Assembly: GCA_017432305.1 (NCBI GenBank)
Contig: JAFRJK010000003.1
Coordinates: 1 to 63,005 of the forward strand
Length of the DNA stretch: 63,005 nucleotides
Source: Candidatus Saccharimonadota bacterium
GTDB lineage: Bacteria > Patescibacteriota > Saccharimonadia > Saccharimonadales > Saccharimonadaceae
Reading direction: 5' to 3'
The first letter of the stretch is position 1. Each line of letters starts with the position of its first letter. The position numbers and the translations under genes are program-made. Positions 17,383 to 26,619 of the stretch are shown piece after piece. The notes under the pieces were generated by a model. It was not told the DNA's origin, made no database searches, and saw only the letters and a program-made list of their open reading frames with translations.

Positions 17383-18440
17383 TTTTTATCCGCTTCCTCT
17401 TTCATAAACTCGCGTTCGTTTTTCTGGAGTTCGGAGATAATATCTTCAATATCACCATTCATAGCGTTTTGGATATTTGAGCGATTATAGTGGATTCTAT
17501 GATCAGTGATACGATCTTGTGGGAAGTTATAAGTTCTAATTTTTTCGGAACGATCGCCGGTACCAATCAGAGATTTACGGGCTTCAGAAGCACTTTCTTG
17601 GTCTTCAAGACGTTTTTTCTCGGCGAGACGGGAACGAAGAACGTTCATTGCTTTGATACGGTTTTGTTGTTGAGAACGTTCATCTTGCATCGCTACAACA
17701 ATACCCGTTGGAAGGTGGGTAATTCTAACAGCAGAGTCAGTCGTATTTACGCCTTGGCCGCCGTGGCCGCCCGAACGATAAATGTCGATACGAAGATCTT
17801 CCGGTTTGATTTCAAATTCCGCTTCCTCAACTTCTGGGAGGACGGCAACGGTCGCAGTAGAGGTATGAATACGACCTTGGGACTCCGTTACCGGAACACG
17901 CTGGACACGATGAACGCCACCTTCAAATTTTAGTTGTCCATAAGGACGTTCGCCAGAAATGCGGATAATAACTTCTTTCATTCCACCAGCTTCGTTTTCG
18001 TTTTGGGAAATTAATTCAGCTTTTAGACCATGGGCTTCGGCGTAGTGGACATACATACGATAGAGTTCGCCAGCAAAAAGGCTTGCTTCATCACCGCCGG
18101 CACCAGCGCGGATTTCCATGATGACTGGCTTATCATCATTCGGGTCGCGAGGGATTAACATTTCTTCTAAAATAGTAGATTTTTCGGCAATTTTAGATTT
18201 TGCATCTTCGATGTCGGTTTTTGCTATTTCGGAAAGTTCTGGATCAGATAATAATTCCTCAGCTTCTTTGATATTTTTTTCGAGAGTTTTTATATCGTTT
18301 CCAAGAGTTAAAATTTCGTTAAGTTCGGAAAGACGTTTCGATTTTGAAGCAAAACTTGGGTCAGAATAAGCATCGGGGCGTGCTAAAAAATCAGTTATCT
18401 CTTTTGCTTCGACTTTATACTTATTTAAATCAAAATCCAT
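17379..18440 (-). CDS. prfA: Peptide chain release factor 1
   Basis: RF1 reads UAA and UAG and releases the finished peptide. The 353-residue protein has the codon-reading loop with PVT ([14 protein letters not shown]), as expected for RF1 rather than the SPF of RF2, and the catalytic GGHGGQGVN loop. TGA is also used as a stop in this window, so an RF2 must be encoded elsewhere. The ATG at 18440 lies 10 nt after a TATAAT on the minus strand that overlaps the tRNA-Val promoter on the plus strand. Confidence 0.96.
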   Translation of the reverse strand: MDFDLNKYKVEAKEITDFLARPDAYSDPSFASKSKRLSELNEILTLGNDIKTLEKNIKEAEELLSDPELSEIAKTDIEDAKSKIAEKSTILEEMLIPRDPNDDKPVIMEIRAGAGGDEASLFAGELYRMYVHYAEAHGLKAELISQNENEAGGMKEVIIRISGERPYGQLKFEGGVHRVQRVPVTESQGRIHTSTATVAVLPEVEEAEFEIKPEDLRIDIYRSGGHGGQGVNTTDSAVRITHLPTGIVVAMQDERSQQQNRIKAMNVLRSRLAEKKRLEDQESASEARKSLIGTGDRSEKIRTYNFPQDRITDHRIHYNRSNIQNAMNGDIEDIISELQKNEREFMKEEADKK

Positions 18441-18446
18441 ATATGG

Positions 18447-18456
18447 TATAATTATA
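18447..18456. promoter_or_regulatory. Shared palindromic -10 for prfA and tRNA-Val
   Basis: TATAATTATA is a perfect 10-bp palindrome. It gives a TATAAT on each strand, overlapping by two bases. The plus-strand box serves the tRNA-Val gene (starting at 18481) and the minus-strand box serves prfA (ATG at 18440). The two promoters should compete for polymerase. Confidence 0.65.
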
Positions 18457-18480
18457 ACACGAAACTAAAGAGTTTTTGAC

Positions 18481-18557
18481 GGTTCCTTAGCTCAGTTGGC
18501 TAGAGCGCACGATTCACATTCGTGAGGTCACAAGTTCGAATCTTGTAGGAACCACCA
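18481..18557 (+). tRNA. tRNA-Val (anticodon CAC)
   Basis: All arms are present: acceptor GGTTCCT/AGGAACC, D stem GCTC/GAGC, anticodon stem CACGA/TCGTG with loop TTCACAT, and T arm ACAAG/CTTGT with loop TTCGAAT. The CCA end is encoded. The anticodon CAC reads GUG. The gene is 77 nt long. Confidence 0.95.
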
Positions 18558-18663
18558 AACAAGGAGTTCGAGAAGGAGAAGGTTTGCTTTCTGTTTCGAG
18601 ACGGCGAAGTTTGGGAAGCTTTTGCAAAGCAAAAGATTACCACGAAATAATAGGAGAAATTAA

Positions 18664-19374
18664 ATGAAAAAAGCAAAACCAATTATTTGGGGATTAACAA
18701 TTATCGCATTTGGCGTTTTGTTTGGCGGTCATGCGCTTGGACTCTTTAACTTTGATATTTTTTTTGAGGGATGGTGGACTTTGTTTATCATCGTTCCGAG
18801 TGCAATTAGTTTAATTACAGAGAAAGAAAGACTAACAAGTTTAGCATTTCTCTCGGCTGGGGTATTACTTCTTCTTGCAGCACAAAATGTTTTTTCATAC
18901 GATGTGGCTTGGAAAGCAATACTTGCGGTTTCGTTGATTCTCATCGGGATCTCGATTATTTTTAGAAGTACTTTTCATAGTAAAAATGACAAGGAAGTTG
19001 AGAAAAAAGTCAAAGATTTAAAAGATGACGGGAAAATGGAAGCACAAGTAGCAGTTTTCTCGGGAAGTGATAGGGCTTATAAAAAGGAAGTCTTCTCCGG
19101 AGCTAATCTTACTGCGATTTTTGGCGGAGTTGAGTTAGATTTAAGAGATGCAGTTTTTAATAAAGATACCGTAATTAAGGCATTTTGTATGTTTGGGGGA
19201 ATTGAAGTTATGGTGCCGAAAGATGTGAATGTTAAGGTTCGTTCAGGATTCGCTTTTGGTGGAGTTTCGGATGATCGAAAAGATATTCCAGAGAAAGCAA
19301 AGTACACGATTTATATCGATGCAGGTGGTGGTTTCGGAGGAATTACGATTTCTGATAAAGATGGGAAAAAGTAA
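18664..19374 (+). CDS. Membrane protein with LiaF-like C-terminal domain
   Basis: The 236-residue protein has four hydrophobic segments in residues 1-110 and a C-terminal beta-rich domain with repeated GGVELDLRDA and GGIEVMVPKDVNV patterns, as in the LiaF/cell-wall-active antibiotic response family. In Firmicutes LiaF restrains the LiaS kinase under envelope stress. No LiaRS pair is adjacent, so the role here is open. ATAGGAGA precedes the ATG. Confidence 0.75.
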   Translation: MKKAKPIIWGLTIIAFGVLFGGHALGLFNFDIFFEGWWTLFIIVPSAISLITEKERLTSLAFLSAGVLLLLAAQNVFSYDVAWKAILAVSLILIGISIIFRSTFHSKNDKEVEKKVKDLKDDGKMEAQVAVFSGSDRAYKKEVFSGANLTAIFGGVELDLRDAVFNKDTVIKAFCMFGGIEVMVPKDVNVKVRSGFAFGGVSDDRKDIPEKAKYTIYIDAGGGFGGITISDKDGKK

Positions 19375-19424
19375 AGAGAAGAGACTTTACTTTTTGGGGC
19401 TTATCTGATATAATTAGGGGAATT

Positions 19425-19760
19425 ATGAGTAAAAAAGAATTACATCCTAAAGATTACGGCTTTGTGGTTTTTTCTGATGAATCTGCAAAGTTTTCTTTCC
19501 TTACTCGCTCAACTGCAAAAAGTGACGAGACTATTAAATGGACTGACGGAAAAGAATATCCGCTAGTTAAGATCCAGATTTCTTCGGCGTCGCACCCATT
19601 CTTCACTGGTGAAGAGAAGATTATCGATACTGAAGGTCGTGTTGATCGCTTTAAGGCTCGTGCTGCAAGAGCGGCTGCGCTTAAGGAACAACTTGGCAGC
19701 AAAGCTAAGAAAGCTCAAAAAGAGGCAAAGAAGAAAGCCAAAAAAGAAGAGAATAAATAA
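19425..19760 (+). CDS. rpmE2: 50S ribosomal protein L31 (type B, without zinc Cys)
   Basis: The 111-residue protein contains the L31 pattern HPKDYGFVVFSD, FLTRST and ISSASHPFFTGEEK. There are no CxxC zinc ligands, which makes it the type B form. The C-terminal ~35 residues are a Lys/Ala tail not found in most L31 proteins. TATAAT (19409-19414) lies 10 nt before the ATG, leaving at most a few nt of leader. Confidence 0.92.
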   Translation: MSKKELHPKDYGFVVFSDESAKFSFLTRSTAKSDETIKWTDGKEYPLVKIQISSASHPFFTGEEKIIDTEGRVDRFKARAARAAALKEQLGSKAKKAQKEAKKKAKKEENK

Positions 19761-19761
19761 T

Positions 19762-19787
19762 AAAATATCCCCAAAAGGGGATATTTT
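19762..19787 (+). terminator. Terminator after rpmE2
   Basis: AAAATATCCCC and GGGGATATTTT form an 11-bp stem with a 4-nt loop, followed by T-rich DNA. From 19790 to 19900 more small hairpins follow (for example CGCGTCC/GGACGAACGCG and GAAAAAA/TTTTTTC) without a gene. Confidence 0.85.
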
Positions 19788-19911
19788 ATTTCTGACGGGC
19801 GGCATCTTCGTTTTGCTCACGCGTCCTAAGGGACGAACGCGAATGAAAAAAGCAAGTTTTTTCACCTGCTCGATTCCTATGTCGGCAAGAAAAATATGAT
19901 AGAATTAAGGT

Positions 19912-20838
19912 ATGTTAAAACTTTCGATTATTATCCCAGTTTTTAATGTTGAAGAGTATTTAAAGGAATGTCTTGATTCGATTTTAGCGCAAAAAAATCG
20001 GGGAATCGAAATAATTTTGGTTGAAAATTATTCAAGTGATAAATCTTATGAAATCTGTAAGGATTATAAAGAAAAATTCCCGAAGGTTATTAAAGTTTTT
20101 CGAACGAAAAAATGGGGGGCTTCGGCGGTTCGAAATTATGGAGTTAAAAAAGCAAGCGGAGAATATCTTTGGTTTATTGATTCAGATGATTGGATTGAAA
20201 AAGGCGCAATAGAAAAAGTCTTGGGGAAAGTCGAGAAGAAAGAGGCTGATGTAGTTTGTATAAGTGTTCGACGGGTTTACGAAGATGGGAGAACGAATAT
20301 TTTAACCGCCGTGAATCCAAAAGAAAAAAATTGGAAAGAAAGATATATTATGTATGGATTTCCGCCGTTTCAAAATATTTATCGGAAAGATTTTTGGGCG
20401 AAGAATTTCGAATTTCCAGAGGGAATAATTCATGAAGATATGGCAATTTTATCGACAGTAATTCTTTATACGGAGAAAATTTCCGCAATAGATGAGGTAA
20501 TTTATAACTATCGTCAGAGAAAGAATTCGGTTTTACACCAAGAAGGATGGAACCCGCATAGTCTGGACATTTTTAAGGCACTCGGGATTTTATATGGGAA
20601 ATTTAATGAAAAAGGGATGCTTGAAAGATATAAAGCGGAGATTGAATATTTTTTTATTTGGAATCTTTTAATTGATTCAGCAAAAGATTTTCGAGATTAT
20701 TCCGAAGGGAAAGCGGGGAAGGAACAAACAAAATTAATCTTAAAACAATTCTTCCCGAATTGGATGAAAAATAAGTATTTTAGAAATAAATCATTAAAAT
20801 TTAAACTAAATTGTTATCGTGGGTATTTAGGGATTTAA
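19912..20838 (+). CDS. Glycosyltransferase family 2
   Basis: The 308-residue protein has a GT-A fold start (LSIIIPVFNVEEYLKECLDSI), the nucleotide-sugar metal motif in FIDSDDWIE and the HEDMAIL segment typical of family 2. It lacks a strong membrane helix and is probably peripheral on the cytoplasmic face. It may build a cell-surface glycan; acceptor and sugar are unknown. TAGAAT at 19900-19905 is 6 nt before the ATG, so it is probably leaderless. Confidence 0.88.
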   Translation: MLKLSIIIPVFNVEEYLKECLDSILAQKNRGIEIILVENYSSDKSYEICKDYKEKFPKVIKVFRTKKWGASAVRNYGVKKASGEYLWFIDSDDWIEKGAIEKVLGKVEKKEADVVCISVRRVYEDGRTNILTAVNPKEKNWKERYIMYGFPPFQNIYRKDFWAKNFEFPEGIIHEDMAILSTVILYTEKISAIDEVIYNYRQRKNSVLHQEGWNPHSLDIFKALGILYGKFNEKGMLERYKAEIEYFFIWNLLIDSAKDFRDYSEGKAGKEQTKLILKQFFPNWMKNKYFRNKSLKFKLNCYRGYLGI

Positions 20839-20841
20839 TTT

Positions 20842-22680
20842 TTAAGAAAGATCGTTCTTATTTAAGGCTTGGCAGTTCGCAACGAGGCGATTATAAAAGG
20901 CATCTTTTGCGTCTTTTGCATTATTATTATCGCCTTTCCAAGCTTCGAGAGTTGGGGCTTGGAGTGCACGAGCGAAAGAGAAAGTCACAATCCAAGGGAA
21001 TGGACCGTTGTTTGTTACGGCTTGAAGATTTGCGGTAGCTTGTTCGACGGATTGGCCACCAGAAAGGAAGACAATACCGGCAAGTTCTTTTGGACAGTGC
21101 TCTTTTAAGACTTTTGCGGTATATTCACCAACTTCTTCTGGAGTTGATTGTTTTTCATATTTCTTCCCGGCGAGAACCATACTAGTTTTAAGAATACAAC
21201 CTTCGATATTTACGTCGTAGTGTTTTAGCTCTTCAAAGAGCATGTCGAGGACTTTTCCGGTAATTTCAGCGGAAGTTTCAATCGAATAATAGCTGTCGTA
21301 GACTACTTCTGGTTCGACAATCGGAACGATGCCAGCGTTTTGACAATCACGAGCGTATTGGGCTAAGATTTCACAGTTTTTCTTAATTGCGTAGTCGGAA
21401 GGAGTTTTAATTTTTACAGCTTTACCACTACCGACGTTTGCAACTTTAACATCGAAAGCTGCGCGCCATTTTGCGAAACGAGCGCCCATGTCATAATATT
21501 CAATGAGACGTTCTGGGAGACCTTCGAGGCCTTTTGTATAATTTTCTTTAGAATATTTTGGATCAGCAAAAGGCTCTAAACCTTGGTCGACTTTTATACC
21601 AGGAACGATACCGAGGGAAGTAAGGTAAGAAACGAAATCACGCCCATCATCAGATTTTTGGCGAGCAGTTTCGTCGAAGAGAATAATCCCGCTTATGAAT
21701 TTTTCGATTCCTTGGGTTGTGAAGAAGAGATTTCGGTAATCACGGCGGTGTTTTGCGTCGTCAGGAATACCAGCTTCTACGAATTTTTTGTGAATCGAGC
21801 CACCACTTTCATCGGCGGCAAGAATACCTTTTCCAGGAACGAGGATGGTTTTTGTGAGCAGGCGGAGATTTTCGTCCGAGTCTTTTCGCTCCTCGAGTTT
21901 CTTCATAAGATTAGAAAGGGAAGGAGAACCAGTAATTTTTGAGTTCTCGACGTTTATAATAGCGATATTGATTGCATCGAGGGTCGACATTCCGCGGAGA
22001 ATTGCACCAAAGATAGTTGAAGCAATAATAGAATAGACAGTTAAGTGCGTCATAAGAGCAGTTTTTTGCATTCTATAGCGGCGAATAAAGTCACCACAGC
22101 GAATTTCGTTTTCGAGAATACGACAAACTACGGCATCGGTATCTTTAAACTCGATTTCACTGTCGGTAAAGACGATGTTTGCGAGTTTTGTTAACTTCAT
22201 TGTTGCGGATCTTGTTTCAAAATTATCTTCCGCGGAGACAAAGACAACTAATTTCGTTCTGGATGAGAGCCAGAGATAATTTTTAATGTCTTTCACTAAA
22301 GCTTCAGTTACTTCGGCCGAGCGGTCGACAAAAATCCAATCAACCGGTTCATTCGGAGCAGTAAATTTCGTTTCGGTGCGTTCAGTAGGGGTGAAATAGG
22401 AAATATGATCATTAGCGGAAAGAATGTAGCGATAGGTTTTGATGATTTTATCGTCGTCGTAGCCAGAAATCGAGGCATTAAGACCAAATTTTTTAAAGAT
22501 ATCGAGCGTTACGGCAGCGCCACCAAAAACGGAAGTGCGCGAGAAGTAAGAATGATTCGTTTCGTTAAATCCGAGGTCGAGCCAAGGAGTTCCTTTTTCG
22601 TCGGTTTCAAATTTATTTTGTTTTTCGTCAAGATTTAAATAAACATCTTTGACAACATTCCCTATAATCAAAATACGCAT
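20842..22680 (-). CDS. Fusion: degenerate PfkB-like kinase domain plus class I fructose-bisphosphate aldolase
   Basis: The 612-residue protein has two parts. Residues 1 to ~265 follow the ribokinase/PfkB fold (ILIIGNVVKDVYLNLD at the start, FGGAAVTLDIFKKFG as the GG motif), but where active kinases have GAGD with the catalytic Asp, this one reads around residues 213-222 IIASTIFGAIL, so kinase activity is doubtful. Residues ~270-612 are a class I aldolase with GILAADES (near 288-291), KWRAAFDV and the Schiff-base lysine in ILKTSMV (K498), all intact. The aldolase should split fructose-1,6-bisphosphate in glycolysis. The kinase-like half may bind fructose phosphates as a regulator or scaffold. 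I see no frameshift at the joint. Confidence 0.85.
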   Translation of the reverse strand: MRILIIGNVVKDVYLNLDEKQNKFETDEKGTPWLDLGFNETNHSYFSRTSVFGGAAVTLDIFKKFGLNASISGYDDDKIIKTYRYILSANDHISYFTPTERTETKFTAPNEPVDWIFVDRSAEVTEALVKDIKNYLWLSSRTKLVVFVSAEDNFETRSATMKLTKLANIVFTDSEIEFKDTDAVVCRILENEIRCGDFIRRYRMQKTALMTHLTVYSIIASTIFGAILRGMSTLDAINIAIINVENSKITGSPSLSNLMKKLEERKDSDENLRLLTKTILVPGKGILAADESGGSIHKKFVEAGIPDDAKHRRDYRNLFFTTQGIEKFISGIILFDETARQKSDDGRDFVSYLTSLGIVPGIKVDQGLEPFADPKYSKENYTKGLEGLPERLIEYYDMGARFAKWRAAFDVKVANVGSGKAVKIKTPSDYAIKKNCEILAQYARDCQNAGIVPIVEPEVVYDSYYSIETSAEITGKVLDMLFEELKHYDVNIEGCILKTSMVLAGKKYEKQSTPEEVGEYTAKVLKEHCPKELAGIVFLSGGQSVEQATANLQAVTNNGPFPWIVTFSFARALQAPTLEAWKGDNNNAKDAKDAFYNRLVANCQALNKNDLS

Positions 22681-22722
22681 ATTATTTATAGTATATCATA
22701 GTCAAGATTTTTTTCATAAAAA

Positions 22723-22740
22723 ATAGCCCCGAGGGGCTAT
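22723..22740 (-). terminator. Terminator after rpmA
   Basis: On the minus strand ATAGCCCC and GGGGCTAT pair with a 2-nt loop and are followed by a run of T. Confidence 0.85.
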
Positions 22741-22748
22741 CTTAATTT

Positions 22749-23021
22749 TTAGCGAACTTCTACTCTAACACGAGGGAGAGATTTTCCAGAGAAGTGAGTT
22801 TTTTTCGTCTTAACGAAAGTAACAACACCATCTTTTGCAGCGTGGATTGTGAAGTTTCGAGACATATAAGTCCCAGGACCAGCAATCTTTGTAGCACCAG
22901 TTTGGCGAACGAGAACTTCACCGTTTTTGACTTTTTGCCCACCAAAACGTTTAACGCCTAGACGTTGTCCGGCATTATTGTGGACGTTCTTGGCGGTACC
23001 GCCAGCTTTAACATGTGACAT
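22749..23021 (-). CDS. rpmA: 50S ribosomal protein L27
   Basis: The 90-residue protein has the L27 core (GQRLGVKRFGGQKVKNGEV and RQTGTKI-type strand). The N-terminal arm begins MSHVKAGGTAKN without the Firmicutes-type cleavable extension. It usually follows rplU, but that gene is not next to it here. It is 3 nt downstream of the methyltransferase gene. Confidence 0.96.
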   Translation of the reverse strand: MSHVKAGGTAKNVHNNAGQRLGVKRFGGQKVKNGEVLVRQTGATKIAGPGTYMSRNFTIHAAKDGVVTFVKTKKTHFSGKSLPRVRVEVR

Positions 23022-23024
23022 AAC

Positions 23025-24140
23025 TTAATTTTTCCTTAATACTATTATTTCTCGAGCCACAATTTGCCCATCTCGGTAGTAGAGCATATCCTCTTGACTC
23101 AAGTCTTTTAACTTCACTACATTATACCCCATATCTGTTAGATTGTCAACGATATTTAGGCGTTCATACTTACCGTTTGGGCGGAGCCAAGCAGGGACAG
23201 CAAGGGTAAGAGGAGTATTTTTCTCGATTTGGGGCGCAATATTCTTTAAAAAGCCGAGAATAATTGTTTTACATTCCTGTTTTTGTTCTTTTAGTTTAAT
23301 CTCGGCAGGAGGTTGGCTCATTGGGGCGCCAAGATAGGTTTCACAAGCGACCGCATCGATTTTTTCGGTCCACTTAAAATCTGTAGCGTTACCAACGGAC
23401 AAACTTGCTTGTCCGTTGAGCCAATCTAGATTCTTTTTTGAATATTCGACCATACGGTCAGATAAATCGGTGCCGTAAGGTTTATAGCCCATGAGGAAGG
23501 CTTCTTGGAGAACGACGCCGGTGCCACAGAAAGGATCAAGGATGGTTGAACCAGGTTCTAGCGGGCCACAAAGATTAATTAAAATTTGAGCGAGTTTCGG
23601 TGGGAGCATCCCGACTTTTGCGTCTCGGGCGGGGCGGGCTTGGTCGCGCTTAGCATAGGCAGTGATATTTTGGACGCCAGTTAAAACGTACCATTCTTTT
23701 TTAACAATCATGAATTCAATATGTCCCGGTTTTTCGCCCATTTGGTTGTGGTGAGAAGTGGCAGTAGAAAGGGAAGCATCGTTATTTGAAAGAACACGAG
23801 CGGAACGGCCATGGCGACTTAGAATCTTTTTTAGCTTCATTGCTTCAGCGGAAGATTTTCGACGGTTTCCGTTTTTCGAATAATCAGAAATACCAATAAC
23901 GATTTTATGGTCGATTGGAGTACCGTTTTTATCTTTAAGGTTTAAGAGGAAATCAATCGGATTTCCAGAAAGGAGACTTCCGATTTTCATTGTGCCACCG
24001 AGACGATTTATGTCTGGATTTTTTTCACTTTCAAAAACTGCGAGATTCGGGGCAATTTTTTTAACAGAGTCCCCAAAAAGCGAAATTAGCTCGGCAAGCG
24101 AGATATTAGGCAAGCGCCCAAGAACGGCTAAGTATTTCAT
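23025..24140 (-). CDS. SAM-dependent RNA methyltransferase (Trm-G10/TRM11-like)
   Basis: The 371-residue protein has an N-terminal part that could be a THUMP-like RNA-binding region, then QARPARDAKVGMLPPKLAQILINL and the SAM motif ILDPFCGTGVVLQEA, which are typical for guanosine-N2 tRNA methyltransferases of the TrmG10/TRM11 group. The catalytic motif IV place reads CETYLGAP rather than DPPYG. It is probably co-transcribed with rpmA. A TATAAT on the minus strand is 9 nt before the ATG. Confidence 0.75.
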   Translation of the reverse strand: MKYLAVLGRLPNISLAELISLFGDSVKKIAPNLAVFESEKNPDINRLGGTMKIGSLLSGNPIDFLLNLKDKNGTPIDHKIVIGISDYSKNGNRRKSSAEAMKLKKILSRHGRSARVLSNNDASLSTATSHHNQMGEKPGHIEFMIVKKEWYVLTGVQNITAYAKRDQARPARDAKVGMLPPKLAQILINLCGPLEPGSTILDPFCGTGVVLQEAFLMGYKPYGTDLSDRMVEYSKKNLDWLNGQASLSVGNATDFKWTEKIDAVACETYLGAPMSQPPAEIKLKEQKQECKTIILGFLKNIAPQIEKNTPLTLAVPAWLRPNGKYERLNIVDNLTDMGYNVVKLKDLSQEDMLYYRDGQIVAREIIVLRKN

Positions 24141-24179
24141 ATATTAAATATTATACCAAAAATAGTGTATAATATGTAT

Positions 24180-25274
24180 ATGTTTAGGAAAATTTTATCT
24201 GTTGTGACACTTATTTTAGTTGCCTTTGTGGTTTGGCAGGCTTGGCCACAACTCGCAGAGACGATTGGTTGTGTTACTGGTGGAATCTGTCCGGAGGGTG
24301 GAGAGTTTAAGATTAATCTTTTAATCGTTTTACTTTTAATCCCGGAACAACTTTTCATGTATTTTACGGCAGGCGAAATTTTCTTCTCCTACATGAAAGC
24401 GAAAAAGGCGACAAAACCGATTAAACCTTGGACACTTGCTCGGATTTCGTTCGAGCTTAATTTTGTGAACCATGCGGTGCCGAGTGGGGGTGTTTCGGGA
24501 CTTGGGTATATTGCTTGGAGGTTACACGAATTTGGTGCGACGGCGGGACAAGTTTCGTTCATGTATCTACTTCGCTATGTAATTACGATTGTTGCGAACC
24601 AGACGCAAACGATTTTCGCGATTATTGTTCTACTTCTTTGTAATGCAATTCCGGGTGACGCGATGTGGATGGTTGGGCTGGTTGGACTGATGTCGGTTGG
24701 GATTATTCTTGGAATTATTCTCGTGATTGTAATTGCTTCAAAGCGAAAATTGATTGATTGGGTTTCGAAACAATCGGCAAGATTTTGTAATTTTGTCGTT
24801 TCTAAAATTACTTTCGGGAAAAAGAAAAATGTATTACCATACAAGAAAGTCCATAAGTTTTTCCTAGATCTTCACGAAGATTTAATTTCAGCAAGAAAAG
24901 AGAAGAAAATTCTAATTGGACCAGTCGTTTGGGGTGTTATTTATAACTTCCTCGAGATTGCAACTTATGAGATTGTTGCGATTTCGCTTGGACATCCGGA
25001 AATTTTCCCACAAATCATGGTGGCGGAAGCTTTAGCAAGTGTGATTGGAGCAATTGTGCCACTTCCAGGCGGAGTTGGTGGATACGAAGGCTCGATGATT
25101 TACATTATCACGAAGCTTGGAACGCCACTTCCGATTGCATCAACAGTCGTGATTGTGACGCGCGTAATTGTTCTTATGAATACGATTGTTTCGGGATATG
25201 GATTCTATCAAAATGCGATTTCGAAGATTGGGAAGAAGGATCGCAAAAAGATTATGGAGATGAATGGAGAATAA
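24180..25274 (+). CDS. Flippase-like membrane protein (LPG synthase TM/UPF0104 family)
   Basis: The 364-residue protein has about eight membrane helices and the family motifs NHAVPSGGVSGLGY and PLPGGVGGYEGS. It is a distant relative of the protein at 15463-16530. The start is taken at the ATG at 24180 because TATAAT (24168-24173) overlaps the two upstream in-frame starts; the gap of 6 nt gives a leaderless mRNA. It overlaps xseA by 11 nt. Confidence 0.85.
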   Translation: MFRKILSVVTLILVAFVVWQAWPQLAETIGCVTGGICPEGGEFKINLLIVLLLIPEQLFMYFTAGEIFFSYMKAKKATKPIKPWTLARISFELNFVNHAVPSGGVSGLGYIAWRLHEFGATAGQVSFMYLLRYVITIVANQTQTIFAIIVLLLCNAIPGDAMWMVGLVGLMSVGIILGIILVIVIASKRKLIDWVSKQSARFCNFVVSKITFGKKKNVLPYKKVHKFFLDLHEDLISARKEKKILIGPVVWGVIYNFLEIATYEIVAISLGHPEIFPQIMVAEALASVIGAIVPLPGGVGGYEGSMIYIITKLGTPLPIASTVVIVTRVIVLMNTIVSGYGFYQNAISKIGKKDRKKIMEMNGE

Positions 25275-26352
25275 GTTTTCAGTTTCGGAATTTATTGTCT
25301 ATTTAAACCAGACTTTAGAGTCGGCATATTCGGGATGTATAATCGAGGGGGAAGTTTCAAGTTTTAAAGTTTCACAAGATAAATGGGTGTTTTTTGATTT
25401 AAAGGATGAGGAAGGTTCAATTTCTTGTTTTATCCCAGTTTGGCAACTTAGAACATCAATTGAAGATGGGATGAAAATTATAATCCGAGGAACGCCAAAA
25501 GTAACGCCTTGGGGGAAGTTTTCGGTTACAGTCCAAGCGGTGATGCCAGTTGGAAAAGGGAATATTAAGAAGAGTTTCGAACTTTTGAAAAAGAAACTCG
25601 AAAAAGAAGGGCTATTTAATGAAGAGAAAAAGCGTCCGATTTCGAAAGATATTACGAAAATCGGAGTGATTTCATCAACACAGGCGGCGGGATATGCGGA
25701 TTTTATTAAAATTATCAATGAACGTTGGGGCGGACTAGAAATTTCGGTTTGTCATACGCAGGTCCAAGGGCTAGTCGCGCCGGACCAAATTATCCGAGCG
25801 TTAAATTATTTGAACGAGCGAAGTGAAGTTGAAGCGATTGCGATTATTCGCGGGGGAGGCTCGGCGGATGACCTTGCATGTTTTAATGACGAGAAATTAG
25901 TTAGAGCAATTGCGGCTTCGAAAATTCCAGTCATTACAGGAATTGGGCATGAAGTTGATGAAAGCCTTTCCGACCTTGCAGCAGACGTTGTTGCAAGTAC
26001 GCCTTCAAACGCAGCGCAGATGCTAACGCGCGATAAAAAAGCGGAGATTCGAAATTTACATGATAATATTGCGAGAATTTATACACAAATTAATTCGAGA
26101 GTTGATTTGATTTCTAACGACATAAAACTTCGAACACTTAGTATAAGCTCGCGGATTTTGAGCGTAATTGAAACGCAAGAGGGTATAATTAATTCGGTTA
26201 AAAGCGTACTAAAAAGTTTAAACCCGGAAAATATTTTAAAGCAAGGATACGCGATTTTAACGGGGGAAATTAAGGTGGGGGGAGAAATAGGTATAACAAC
26301 TTCAGATGAGAGTATAATTGCGGAAGTGAAGAGTATAAAGAAACGAGATTAG
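25264..26352 (+). CDS. xseA: Exodeoxyribonuclease VII large subunit
   Basis: XseA is the catalytic subunit of the single-strand nuclease ExoVII. The 362-residue protein has the OB-fold start (VSEFIVYLNQTLE, IEGEVSSF), the catalytic GVISSTQAAGYADF and IIRGGGSADDLACFND segments, and GHEVDESLSDLAAD. It is short compared with the ~450-residue E. coli protein, having a reduced coiled-coil part. xseB follows. Confidence 0.93.
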   Translation: MENKFSVSEFIVYLNQTLESAYSGCIIEGEVSSFKVSQDKWVFFDLKDEEGSISCFIPVWQLRTSIEDGMKIIIRGTPKVTPWGKFSVTVQAVMPVGKGNIKKSFELLKKKLEKEGLFNEEKKRPISKDITKIGVISSTQAAGYADFIKIINERWGGLEISVCHTQVQGLVAPDQIIRALNYLNERSEVEAIAIIRGGGSADDLACFNDEKLVRAIAASKIPVITGIGHEVDESLSDLAADVVASTPSNAAQMLTRDKKAEIRNLHDNIARIYTQINSRVDLISNDIKLRTLSISSRILSVIETQEGIINSVKSVLKSLNPENILKQGYAILTGEIKVGGEIGITTSDESIIAEVKSIKKRD

Positions 26353-26378
26353 AGCATAATAAAAAGGAAGGAGAGTAT

Positions 26379-26573
26379 ATGAAAAAAGCGATTAACGAGA
26401 AAATTTCAGAGCTAAACGAAAAAGTTGAGTGGTTTTATGGCGAGGATTTTAAATTAGAGGATGCAGGCGAGAAATATAAGGAAGCAACGAAGCTTGCGAA
26501 AGAAATTGAGAAAGATTTAGAAAGCTTAAAAAACGAGATTAAAATTATTGAGGAAGATTTTTCGAAAGAATAA
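26379..26573 (+). CDS. xseB: Exodeoxyribonuclease VII small subunit
   Basis: The 64-residue helical protein has the XseB pattern (KISELNEKVEWF, then EDAGEKYKEATKLAKEIEKDL). Several copies wrap the coiled coil of XseA. It starts 26 nt after xseA with an AAGGAAGGAG Shine-Dalgarno. Confidence 0.88.
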   Translation: MKKAINEKISELNEKVEWFYGEDFKLEDAGEKYKEATKLAKEIEKDLESLKNEIKIIEEDFSKE

Positions 26574-26619
26574 AAGATTTACTCTTGAAAAAAATCCTAA
26601 ACATAAGTAGAATATAGGT

